NCBI GenBank assembly: GCA_029553285.1 | Contig: JAKPCO010000098.1 | Span: 1 to 64,000 of the forward strand | Length of the DNA: 64,000 nt | Direction of reading: 5' to 3' | DNA from: Methanobacteriota archaeon | GTDB lineage: Archaea; Halobacteriota; Methanosarcinia; Methanotrichales; Methanotrichaceae | In this document: positions 15,770 to 23,808 of the stretch, one piece after another | Layout of the letters: every line of letters begins with the position of its first letter | How positions within the stretch are numbered: position 1 is the stretch's first letter | Made by a program: the position numbers and the translations under genes | Notes under the pieces: model-generated | What the model saw: only the letters and a program-made list of their open reading frames with translations | What the model was told of the DNA's origin: nothing | The model's database searches: none

Positions 15770-17032
15770 ATGCGTATAGGTATGTTCTCCTGGGAGAGCC
15801 TTTACTCGGTGAAGGTCGGCGGCGTGGCCCCGCATGTCTCTGAGCTGTCTGAGGCTCTCGCCAGGATGGGCCACGAGGTGCACGTCTTCACAAGGCGTGG
15901 CGATTTCGATTACTATGATGAGATCAATGGGGTCCACTACCAGCGGGTGGATCACGACCCCACAGGGGATATAGTTCACCAGATGGACACGATGTGCGAT
16001 GCGATGGTCGATCGGTTCGAGGCTGTCCAGAGGATCTTCGGAAGGTTCGATGTGATTCACGGCCACGACTGGCATCCTGTGAATGCGATCGTCCGAATAA
16101 AAAAGAGCCATTCCATTCCGCTGATATTCACCGTCCACAGCACCGAGTGGGGAAGAAACGGTAACAGTTATCCCCATAGTCCAGTATCAAGAGAGATATC
16201 CCATCGCGAATGGCTCGGAGGCTACGAGTCCGCGCGGGTGATAGTGACAACAGAGCAGATGAAGAACGAGCTTATGATGCTCTACTCCATACCGGGAGAG
16301 AAGATCGAGATAATCCCAAATGGGATAGTGATCGGGAAGCTCAGAAGGTCTCTCGATGCCGGCAGGGTCAAGGAGAGGTACGGCATACATCCGCTCGCGC
16401 CTGTGATCCTCTTCTGCGGCAGGATGTGCTACCAGAAAGGCCCGGATCTCCTTGTCAGAGCGATACCAGATGTGCTCAGGGAGAGGTGGGACGCGAAGTT
16501 CGTCTTCGTTGGCGATGGCGATATGAAGTGGGAGTGCGAGAGGCTGGCGAGAGAGCTCGGCGTCGAGCATGCATGCAGGTTTCTGGGATACGTTCCGAGC
16601 TCAACCAAAGAGGATCTGATGAACGCATGCGACATCATATGCCTTCCGAGCAGGAACGAGCCGTTCGGTGTTGTCGTGCTGGAGGCATGGGATGCCGGAA
16701 AGCCCGTGGTCGCCACAGAGGCGGTTACCATAATAAAAAACTTCGAGGACGGGCTGCTGGCATACATACAGCCGGAGTCCCTGGCATGGTGCATCAAACG
16801 CATGCTAAACAACCCTGATGAGATGAAGAAGCTGTCTGCCGCAGCCAGGGCAAGGCTGGAGCACGACTTCAGCTGGGACAAGATCGCGGAGATGACCGTG
16901 AGGGTCTATGAGGATGTGCTGGATCAGCGTGATAACCCTGATGCGTGCCCATCAGGCCGATCTGTTTCGCGCTTGAGACAGTCTATCGATGCCGGCGGCA
17001 TCATAGATCGAGCTGGATCGTGCTGCCCCTGA
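15770..17032 (+). CDS. GT4 glycosyltransferase
   Basis: This 420-residue GT-B enzyme starts MRIGMFSWES, directly after the ribosome binding site AAAGGTGAGC. The upstream codons are non-family. Motifs include VGGVAPHVSELSEALARMGH-like (VGGVAPHVSEL), ILFCGRMCYQKGPD (nucleotide-sugar loop) and SRNEPFGVVVLEAWDAGKP (EX7E). It resembles glycogen synthase and sucrose-phosphate synthase relatives. The C-terminal 30 residues after the catalytic core run across the end of the convergent aglB gene, overlapping by 32 bases. Located with the KaiC, GT3 and GT4 genes, it may act on the same polysaccharide. Confidence 0.82.
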   Translation: MRIGMFSWESLYSVKVGGVAPHVSELSEALARMGHEVHVFTRRGDFDYYDEINGVHYQRVDHDPTGDIVHQMDTMCDAMVDRFEAVQRIFGRFDVIHGHDWHPVNAIVRIKKSHSIPLIFTVHSTEWGRNGNSYPHSPVSREISHREWLGGYESARVIVTTEQMKNELMMLYSIPGEKIEIIPNGIVIGKLRRSLDAGRVKERYGIHPLAPVILFCGRMCYQKGPDLLVRAIPDVLRERWDAKFVFVGDGDMKWECERLARELGVEHACRFLGYVPSSTKEDLMNACDIICLPSRNEPFGVVVLEAWDAGKPVVATEAVTIIKNFEDGLLAYIQPESLAWCIKRMLNNPDEMKKLSAAARARLEHDFSWDKIAEMTVRVYEDVLDQRDNPDACPSGRSVSRLRQSIDAGGIIDRAGSCCP

Positions 17033-19109
17033 GCACATCCTCCTCGTCGACGCTCAGCTCCTTTGCAGTCTCCGGGTTCATGATGACATAATCTCCCTCG
17101 GCTCTGACGGCTCCGTTATCTCCGGTCGAGTAAGGCAGGCGGAGTGTGTAAACGTTGTTCGCAGGTGCTGTCTCGATCGCATATGTGAACCTCCTGCCCT
17201 GGTTTGTTGTTATATTGAGGATCGCAACGACGGGCCCGCTGCTCCTTCCGGTGACGACTGCTCCGGGGACGTGCTCGAAGATCTTCACACTCGCGGTGCT
17301 CGGGCTCTCTCCCCTGAATGTGCCAGACTCGTACACAAGCCTCAGATGGCTCATGTTCAGCCCGTCATAGAGCTGCAGGCGGGCGAGCATGGTTCTTCTC
17401 AGCCGATCTGTGAGCTCTATGCTCAGATACTTCCCCGAGGGGGTGTATCTCAGATAACCTGAGGGATCCTCACCGATCCAGCGCGCCGCCGATGGAAGTG
17501 TAAGATACAGCATCTCCCATGATGTTATGACATACCTCGCTCCCCTTTTATTCAGAATCCCCTCCGCATCGCTCTCGCTCTCGGACAAAAAGAACCCCGT
17601 GGAATCTGCCACCCCGGCCTGGAAGTTGTTCGCGACCACAGGCCGTTCCCCGAGGTATATTATCCAGTTGCCATAGCTCCAGCTGCTCATTATGCCGTAC
17701 TCCGGCCTTCTGGAAGGATCATCGAAGAAGCTGGTCGGTGGCGTCTCTTCCTTCAGCCACTTCAGCGCAGTCACCCAGTCTCCCTCGATATCAGGAGCAT
17801 CATCCGAGATCCGGCTGAGCCTCCACAGCGATGGGATGGACATCACAACAAGAATGACAAGCGTGACTGCCACCATCTGCCGTCTCTCCCTTCTCTCAGC
17901 AAGCATGCAGATCTCCGAGAAGAGGACGGCGAAGAGGATGGACATGTTCAGCGCGAGAATGTAGAGGAACCTCTTCTGCCCGAAGGTGAGAAGCAGGGCG
18001 ATGAGAGTCCATACGATCAGAAGAATTTTCTTCCGGTCGTAAATGTGCCGCATCGCCACCAGCACCAGAACCGCCACTGTGATGAGGATGTTCAGCCCCA
18101 GAACCGATTTGAGATCCATTGTCAGAAGCGGGCTTGCCTCCTCTATGAGCCCTGACATCTCGCCCCCGATGATGTAGGGAAGCCTTGTCACCAGTGTTGT
18201 GTAGAACAGAGATGTGACGCCATCTCTGAGGGCGTAGACCGCCACCAGAATGATCAGACCAGTGAATATCATGATGCCTGGAAGCGAGTACCATGGCAGC
18301 CGCTTCTGCGAGAGGATGTAAATCGCGTATCCCAGAACAGATGCCCCGAGCAGAGCGAATATTGCGATGGCCGAGGGGAGCATCCAGTGACTGCTCCAGA
18401 ACGGTAGCACGAGAAGCGAGGCGATCGCGGGCGCCATCACGAGATCCTTCGGCGGCTCTCTGCCATCCCTGAGATCCAGGGACATCCTGGCGATGGTGTA
18501 GATAAGAACCATCAGTACATACGCGGCTGAACCCATCCATGTGTAGGCGAGGAGTGCGATTGAGATCCCGGCGGCTACAGACCATCTGATTCCGCTGGCT
18601 GATCGCAGAAGCGATAGCACGATCAGCGCTAGCAGCAGCATCTCGAGGGCATGATGATCAACGTATCCGAAAGAGTTCACAGCCACCGCGTATGAGGATA
18701 TCGTCAGAAAGAATGCAGATGCCAGGCCGATCCGCTCATCAAACATCTCCCTCGCGGCGAGGTATATGACGCCGACGGTGAGGGCGCCGAGAACGGGCGG
18801 AAGCAGCGATGCCATCATCTCCGCGCCGTGTGTACTTCCGCCAAGCGATGCCACAGCAGCCCCGAGGACATCGAAGAGCGGTGGCCAGGTTATCTCAAGC
18901 CCGTGTGGGTAATCCACGTATGAATCGAACCAGAGCGTGCTGGGAAAGTGGTCAACGGTATAAAGAATCCTGCGCATGTGGTAGTAGGAGTCCGGGCCGT
19001 AGAAGAGCAAAGATCCATCTGATAGAGCGAGCCTTCCAGCATAGAGCCTCAACAGAAATGCCGAGATGATCAGGATCACCACAGCCCGGAGAGTGCGCTG
19101 CGACCTCAT
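17001..19109 (-). CDS. aglB: STT3/AglB-like oligosaccharyltransferase, paralogue 1
   Basis: A GT66 membrane enzyme that transfers lipid-linked glycans to asparagine on secreted proteins. The 702-residue chain has about 12-13 transmembrane segments in the first 450 residues, with the first-loop acidic signature in FYGPDSYYHMRR and the second in VDHHALE. The soluble C-terminal domain carries SSWSYGNWI where most family members have WWDYG. This altered signature sets it apart from the second copy at 57296. It overlaps the glycosyltransferase gene convergently by 32 bases. Confidence 0.85.
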   Translation of the reverse strand: MRSQRTLRAVVILIISAFLLRLYAGRLALSDGSLLFYGPDSYYHMRRILYTVDHFPSTLWFDSYVDYPHGLEITWPPLFDVLGAAVASLGGSTHGAEMMASLLPPVLGALTVGVIYLAAREMFDERIGLASAFFLTISSYAVAVNSFGYVDHHALEMLLLALIVLSLLRSASGIRWSVAAGISIALLAYTWMGSAAYVLMVLIYTIARMSLDLRDGREPPKDLVMAPAIASLLVLPFWSSHWMLPSAIAIFALLGASVLGYAIYILSQKRLPWYSLPGIMIFTGLIILVAVYALRDGVTSLFYTTLVTRLPYIIGGEMSGLIEEASPLLTMDLKSVLGLNILITVAVLVLVAMRHIYDRKKILLIVWTLIALLLTFGQKRFLYILALNMSILFAVLFSEICMLAERRERRQMVAVTLVILVVMSIPSLWRLSRISDDAPDIEGDWVTALKWLKEETPPTSFFDDPSRRPEYGIMSSWSYGNWIIYLGERPVVANNFQAGVADSTGFFLSESESDAEGILNKRGARYVITSWEMLYLTLPSAARWIGEDPSGYLRYTPSGKYLSIELTDRLRRTMLARLQLYDGLNMSHLRLVYESGTFRGESPSTASVKIFEHVPGAVVTGRSSGPVVAILNITTNQGRRFTYAIETAPANNVYTLRLPYSTGDNGAVRAEGDYVIMNPETAKELSVDEEDVLRGSTIQLDL

Positions 19110-19152
19110 GAGATACCCGCCTGTTGCTGAACAATCTATCCTGCGAATTGGG

Positions 19153-19575
19153 TCACAGTATCTCCAGCAGCCTGATCTCGTATATCAGATCGACGCCTGC
19201 AAGCGGGTGGTTTGCGTTCAGCACCACCTTGTCCCCGATGATATCCATGATCTCCACCTTGATCACCCTTCCATCGTCCTCCACGATCTCCAGAGTCTCC
19301 CCTATATTCAAATCCGCTGGCAGCCTGGACCTCTCGACCTCGACCTCAAGATCCTGCCTGTAAGGGCCGTATCCCTTCTCAGGGGGTATCCTCACGGTCC
19401 TCACATCCCCCGGGCTCATACCAATGACCGCCTCCTCGAACCCGGGGAGCACTTTGCCCTCTCCCAGAACAAACTCGAAGGGCTCCCCGCCCTCGGAGGT
19501 GTCCACAATCACTCCTCTCTCGAGCCGCGCAGTGTAATGCACACGGACCCTGTCCCCCAGCTTAGCTCTGACCAT
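19153..19575 (-). CDS. FKBP-type peptidyl-prolyl isomerase
   Basis: A 140-residue archaeal FKBP with the SlyD-like arrangement: FKBP halves VRVHYTARLE (about 10-20) and GFEEAVIGMSPGDVRTVRIPPEKGYG (about 48-75, quoted in part as PGFEEAVIGM), enclosing an insert-in-flap domain (about 80-125, ending NANHPLAGVDL). It catalyses proline isomerisation and acts as a folding chaperone. The ATG at 19575 has GGAGGGTGG five bases upstream. A GTG two codons earlier is less likely. Confidence 0.9.
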   Translation of the reverse strand: MVRAKLGDRVRVHYTARLERGVIVDTSEGGEPFEFVLGEGKVLPGFEEAVIGMSPGDVRTVRIPPEKGYGPYRQDLEVEVERSRLPADLNIGETLEIVEDDGRVIKVEIMDIIGDKVVLNANHPLAGVDLIYEIRLLEIL

Positions 19576-19707
19576 AACCACCCTCCTTGTTATCAGGATC
19601 CTGTATGCGGAGCATGTATAATACCTTGCTGCTGCATCCCAGATCGAAACATACTCGACCGTAAAATACTTATTCAGTTATAAACAACTCCATGATGGAG
19701 GTCTGGG

Positions 19708-20130
19708 ATGGATCAGCTGGTGGCAACAGTTGTGCCGATATTTGCGGCAGGTTTCGCGATACAGCAGTTTCTTGAGATACTGGATCCGATAGTCGTGAGG
19801 CTGATAGGGGAGAGGGACAAGAAGCTGATCCTGGGGATAATATCGCTGATCGCGGGTCTTCTTATAGCCTTTGGCACAGGCCTGCGTGTCCTGGCACCGC
19901 TCTGCATCTACAGCGATATTCAGGAGGGATATTACTTCGACCTGCTCGACGCGCTGATCACAGCGTTCATAATAAGCGCCGGCACAGAGGGCATCAACTC
20001 TGTGATGAAGTTTCTGGGATACGCGAAGGAGAGCAAGAAGGGAGATGCAGCAGCTCTGAAGGCGTGGGTGAGCAGGGATGTGGATGCCAGGGACATCATG
20101 TACAGAATGGACAGAAAAAGAGAGAGATGA
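19708..20130 (+). CDS. Small predicted membrane protein, unknown
   Basis: A 140-residue protein with two or three hydrophobic segments (about 5-22, 40-66 and 84-100) and a charged C-terminal tail of 35 residues (KESKKGDAAALKAW, ending DRKRER). The start has a very good ribosome binding site, GATGGAGGT, five bases upstream. An AAAATACTTATT stretch 40 bases upstream is a fair TATA region. I recognise no family. A role in holin-like or membrane-stress functions is conceivable only by size. It converges with the exported protein at 20135 with only four bases between. Confidence 0.65.
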   Translation: MDQLVATVVPIFAAGFAIQQFLEILDPIVVRLIGERDKKLILGIISLIAGLLIAFGTGLRVLAPLCIYSDIQEGYYFDLLDALITAFIISAGTEGINSVMKFLGYAKESKKGDAAALKAWVSRDVDARDIMYRMDRKRER

Positions 20131-20134
20131 AGGA

Positions 20135-20830
20135 TCAGCTCAGGGTCACCCCAGTTGGAATCGCGTCTATGACGACAGTCTCGCTGGGTATGCTGTCCTT
20201 CACGAAGCTGACCAGGTACCTTCCGGGATCGGTTATGTTCAGTGACATGTGGCTGTAGCCGGCAGGCATGACCACACGGTTCACAGAGACCTTCAAATCG
20301 GGAGATACCTTGTACACATCGGCCATGCCCGCTGTCTTTGTGTAGGCGAGAAGCCACACGCTCGAGCCGGCGGGGGCCTTCACATATCTTGTCAGGCTAT
20401 CCGCGCCGTGGATGTAGAGATGGTTGCTCTCTGTGTAGAGGGGCGCTGATACATATGTCGTGTAGGGCACAGGAGTGCCGCCGATGTAGACGTATGAGGG
20501 CGGCGATACCATCTCGAACCTTATAAACGTCCCCTCAGGAGTGTACGCCCATCCACCGGCATTTCCCGAGCCCCATGCCCAGCTCCTGTCTGGTGGCAGG
20601 TTCGGTGGGGTCTTCCACTTCGATCTGAAGTATGTGGAGCCCTTGACGTAGAAGACATAGTTATCGTAGACTGAGAGACCTGCGCCAGTTGGGTCCTCAA
20701 GGAAGTTCAGGGTACCCTCATGGTACGTCTCGAGCATATCATCCGCAAGCCACGACCTGTTCTCATCTGCAGCGCTGGCCACAGCTACAAACGCCAGCAC
20801 TGCGATCACAAAACCAAAACCAATTTTCAT
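20135..20830 (-). CDS. Exported protein of unknown function
   Basis: A signal peptide (residues 1-20, ending VASAADE) is followed by a beta-rich, Gly/Tyr/Ser/Pro-rich chain of 210 residues without Cys. Segments such as GSTYFRSKWKTPPNLPPDR and PPSYVYIGGTPVPYTTYVSA suggest a surface-exposed beta-sandwich. One NIT sequon lies near residue 195. Ribosome binding site GGGGTGAAT precedes the ATG by five bases. Likely an S-layer associated or adhesion-type protein; no characterised family is recognised. Confidence 0.6.
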   Translation of the reverse strand: MKIGFGFVIAVLAFVAVASAADENRSWLADDMLETYHEGTLNFLEDPTGAGLSVYDNYVFYVKGSTYFRSKWKTPPNLPPDRSWAWGSGNAGGWAYTPEGTFIRFEMVSPPSYVYIGGTPVPYTTYVSAPLYTESNHLYIHGADSLTRYVKAPAGSSVWLLAYTKTAGMADVYKVSPDLKVSVNRVVMPAGYSHMSLNITDPGRYLVSFVKDSIPSETVVIDAIPTGVTLS

Positions 20831-21075
20831 TCAGGATTCACCCCATGTTTCCCCAGACTCAGTGAGAATAACGGGAGGATTTAAAAGCATTTCTAAGTAT
20901 GCTCATAATTTGCCGGATGTGCGCAAGAATCCGCGCCGTGCTTCAGATGTTTCTCATGCGGGCATCAGTTTATGGCATCGTATTGCAGAACGCCGCTCTC
21001 ACTCAGACTCCTGGATTATCCTGTTCATGGCTGTCGGTTCCAGCAGGGTCATTGAGATGTTCGAGACGGGCCGTG

Positions 21076-22152
21076 TCACCTGTATCTGCTGACTATCGAT
21101 TTATCTATCCATATCTTCACAGCTCTCAGAAGCCTCGCGGGGATTGTTATGCATGTTCTCCCGTACACCCCCACGGCCCTGCCGCAGCCTGTTGAGATGA
21201 GTGCAACAGGGTTCTCGGTGCATGCGAGTATCGAGTACTGCGCCAGCGGTCTTCTCCTAATCATCCTTTTTAGGTTCTCCGCCATGTGCTTCGCCTGCCT
21301 CTCAGCCTCGATGCCTGTCTTTGTCGCGAGCTTCTGGTCGATCTCGACCCAGGCGCAGTCCCCGATCGCGAAGATATCATCCTGTACGCGCAGATACGGA
21401 TCGGTCAGCAGCCACCCCCTCTTCTTCGGGAGCCTGAGATTCTCCACGAACTGCGTCGGCTTTATGCCCGTCGTCCATATGGTCATGTCGCAGTCCAGTG
21501 TTGTGCCATCCGCGAATGTTATGCTGTCCCTCTGTATCTCAGAGACCTGAGTGGATGTGAGGATGCTCACACCCCTCTCAAAGAGCATCCTCTCCACCAG
21601 GCTGGAGATCCTCTCAGGGAACTGCGGGAGTATCCGGTCCTGCATCTCCACTATGTATATGCTGGACTCCAGAGAATCGGCGAGGACTGATGCGACTTCC
21701 ACGCCGGTGAGCCCGGAGCCGACGACCATTATCCTGTCCGGGCTCTCGCGCTCTATGAACTCTCTTGCATGCAGCGTCCCCTCAAATGTGTTCACAGAAA
21801 ACGCATTCTCCGAGCCCTTCACGCCGTAAAAGTTCTGCTCAGCCCCCACAGCTATAACAAGAATATCATATTCAACGCGCGATCTCTGGCAGACGACAGC
21901 TCCGTCATCGAGATCAAGCGCGCGCTCGCTGATGTGAATGGCGCCGGAGCGCTCGCAGAAATCGTCCAGCGGGGCGATCATATCGTCGATGCCGACCAGA
22001 CCTGCGAGGTAATCGGGGTAAAGAGCCTGGCATTCGATCTGGTGCTTCGGCTCTATGAGCGATATCTCAATCCCTGTATTTGCGAGCAGCCTGATGAGCT
22101 CCGCTCCGGCTATTCCGCCTCCAACGATCACAAGTCTGGGCGAGCTTCGCAT
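21076..22152 (-). CDS. NADH dehydrogenase-like FAD protein (NDH-2 type)
   Basis: A 358-residue pyridine nucleotide-disulfide family flavoprotein. It has two Rossmann folds: FAD site GGGIAGAELIRLL at residues 8-20 and NAD(P) site VVGSGLTGVEVAS (about 145-157), and the FAD C-terminal motif IFAIGDCAW (about 265). It resembles non-proton-pumping NADH dehydrogenases (NDH-2). In a methanogen the physiological donor or acceptor is uncertain; sulfide-quinone or menaquinone-linked roles are alternatives. The C-terminal tail, KIWIDKSIVSRYR, may be a membrane-anchoring helix. Confidence 0.82.
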   Translation of the reverse strand: MRSSPRLVIVGGGIAGAELIRLLANTGIEISLIEPKHQIECQALYPDYLAGLVGIDDMIAPLDDFCERSGAIHISERALDLDDGAVVCQRSRVEYDILVIAVGAEQNFYGVKGSENAFSVNTFEGTLHAREFIERESPDRIMVVGSGLTGVEVASVLADSLESSIYIVEMQDRILPQFPERISSLVERMLFERGVSILTSTQVSEIQRDSITFADGTTLDCDMTIWTTGIKPTQFVENLRLPKKRGWLLTDPYLRVQDDIFAIGDCAWVEIDQKLATKTGIEAERQAKHMAENLKRMIRRRPLAQYSILACTENPVALISTGCGRAVGVYGRTCITIPARLLRAVKIWIDKSIVSRYR

Positions 22153-22286
22153 GGCCTCTCACTACGCACCAGCTGCGCTTAAAAATCCTTTGGCTGGTGC
22201 ACGATATCACAAAACGCTCACCTTCACAAAAGCACCGCGCATCAGATTAGAGACATGAGATCTGGTTGTCCCTCGCAATTCATCCG

Positions 22287-22412
22287 CGCTCTTATGTGTT
22301 TGGCAACTTGCAGGTCGTGCAATGTGGTTGATGAACGCACTTATTTATTCACCAAGAATGCATGGCAGGACCAGTGCGCTTCTACGGGCAAGTTATCATA
22401 TGGATAAGAGCG
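22287..22412 (+). repeat. MITE-like element A, best copy
   Basis: A 126-bp element with perfect terminal inverted repeats CGCTCTTAT (22287-22295) and ATAAGAGCG (22404-22412). Inner arms AACTTGC (about 22305) and GCAAGTT (about 22388) also pair. About 80% of the positions match the copy at 57011. It has no coding capacity and can fold into one long imperfect hairpin. Confidence 0.85.
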
Positions 22413-22426
22413 TTCATCCAAAAGGC

Positions 22427-22471
22427 GCGCATCGCAGGACCGGTGCCTCTGAAGGCAGGTTATCATGAGCG
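22427..22471 (+). repeat. Partial element A (right end only)
   Basis: GCGCATCGCAGGACCGGTGC, then GGCAGGTTATCATGAGCG, matches the right half of the copy just upstream (GCATGGCAGGACCAGTGCG, then GGCAAGTTATCATATGGATAAGAGCG). It is likely a truncated second insertion or partial duplication. Confidence 0.55.
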
Positions 22472-22475
22472 AACA

Positions 22476-23231
22476 TCAGATTGCCTCTTCGCCCTTGATA
22501 TCGATTCCAGTTATCTCTCCAAGCAGAGAGGGGGTTTTCATTATCGATGTCCCGATGAGTATCGCATCGGCGCCTGCGCTCATCATTCTCATAGCATCAT
22601 CTCTCGATCTCACCCCGCTCTCGGCGACCGTGAAGAGGCCGAGATCCCTCGCAAGAGGGCCTAGAGACTCGAACCTTCCCAGATCAACCTCGAGGGTTCT
22701 TAGATCCCTGTTGTTTATTCCAACTATCGTGGCGCCGGCATCCGCGGCTCTATCAAGCTCATACTTATCGTGAACCTCGACAAGAGGCTCCATTCCAGCA
22801 GCCCTGACATCCTCTATGAGCTCCTCGATATCTGCTATGGATGCGATCAGCAGCACCAGATCCGCCTCAGCCTCGCGGATCTGTTTTCTGTTTATGATGA
22901 AATCCTTCCTGAGAACCGGAATGGATGTGGAGGTTCTGGCCTCCTCCAGGGATGATATCGATCCGAGGAAGTAAGTGGGCTCTGTGAGGACCGAGATGCC
23001 GCATGCGCCCATGCTCTCGTAGAACCTCGCGATATCACCTGCCTCGCCAGCTCTCAGGGGCCTGGATATCGCCCGCGGCTTTATCTCTGCTATCACCGGT
23101 ATCAGGCCTTTCTGTCTTGCAGACATGGCGGAGCCGATGATATCCCTGGATTCCAGGCGATCAAACGACTGTTTCACTCCAGCCATTCGGAGCTCTGTAG
23201 CGCTCAGTATTCCCTCTATGAGAGGATGCAT
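22476..23231 (-). CDS. trpC: Indole-3-glycerol phosphate synthase
   Basis: It closes the indole ring from CdRP in tryptophan synthesis. The 251-residue TIM barrel has the family's catalytic stretches PVIAEIKPRA (Lys near 52), LRKDFIIN (Lys near 112) and GINNRDLRTLEVD (Asn near 180). The ATG at 23231 has GGAGGTGG eight bases upstream. Its first 71 bases lie within the 3' end of trpG in another frame. It is the last gene of the trp run; trpA and trpB are not present. Confidence 0.93.
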   Translation of the reverse strand: MHPLIEGILSATELRMAGVKQSFDRLESRDIIGSAMSARQKGLIPVIAEIKPRAISRPLRAGEAGDIARFYESMGACGISVLTEPTYFLGSISSLEEARTSTSIPVLRKDFIINRKQIREAEADLVLLIASIADIEELIEDVRAAGMEPLVEVHDKYELDRAADAGATIVGINNRDLRTLEVDLGRFESLGPLARDLGLFTVAESGVRSRDDAMRMMSAGADAILIGTSIMKTPSLLGEITGIDIKGEEAI

Positions 23232-23808
23232 CCTCCACCACCTCCACCCAGTTCGATATGATCTTCATCCCGCACGGTGTGAGAACAGACTCCGGATGGA
23301 ACTGGAGCCCCTCTATCCTGAGGTTCCGGTGTCTTATCCCCATCACCACCCCATCATCGCTCACTGCAGATACCACAAGATCAGGCGCCAGAGTCTTCAC
23401 CGCCAGGGAGTGGTATCTCCCTCCGATTATGGGGGACTCGATGCCTCTGAACACGCCCCGACCGTCGTGTGTTATTTTAGAGACCTTTCCATGTAAAGGC
23501 CTTGTGTGGGATATGCTCCCTCCAAACGCGATGTTGATCGCCTGATGACCTAAACAGACGCCAAGTACCGGCACGCCTGATGATCCAAACGATCTTATTA
23601 TCTCGATGCAGTTCCCTGTGTCCCTGGGGTTAGCCGGATGCCCCGGGCCCGGAGATATCACGATGCCTGCCGGATCTATATCCCTCACATCCCTCAGAGA
23701 TATCCGGTTCGGAACGACCAGCGTATCGGGGTAGAGCTGCGATACATAATCCACGAGGTTCCATACGAACGAGTCCTGGTTGTCCACGAAGAGGATCGTC
23801 CGGCTCAA
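23161..23808 (-). CDS. trpG: Anthranilate synthase component II (glutamine amidotransferase)
   Basis: The subunit supplies ammonia to TrpE. Its class I amidotransferase features are GVCLGHQ (Cys near residue 80) and LQFHPESV (His near 175). The start is TTG, overlapping the trpE stop as TTGA, with GGGGGTGATC as ribosome binding site. The C terminus has 22 extra residues after SNWVEVVED that are encoded over the 5' end of trpC. The length of 215 residues is therefore greater than the usual 190-195. Confidence 0.93.
   Translation of the reverse strand: MSRTILFVDNQDSFVWNLVDYVSQLYPDTLVVPNRISLRDVRDIDPAGIVISPGPGHPANPRDTGNCIEIIRSFGSSGVPVLGVCLGHQAINIAFGGSISHTRPLHGKVSKITHDGRGVFRGIESPIIGGRYHSLAVKTLAPDLVVSAVSDDGVVMGIRHRNLRIEGLQFHPESVLTPCGMKIISNWVEVVEDASSHRGNTERYRAPNGWSETVV

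Larger units (their letters stand above)
22153..22475. other. Spacer between ndh-like and trpC carrying element A
   Basis: These 323 bases contain the best-preserved element A copy (22287-22412) and a partial second copy of its right end (22427-22471). No gene is supported. The ends are the upstream region of the ndh-like gene and the 3' side of the trp operon. Confidence 0.6.
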
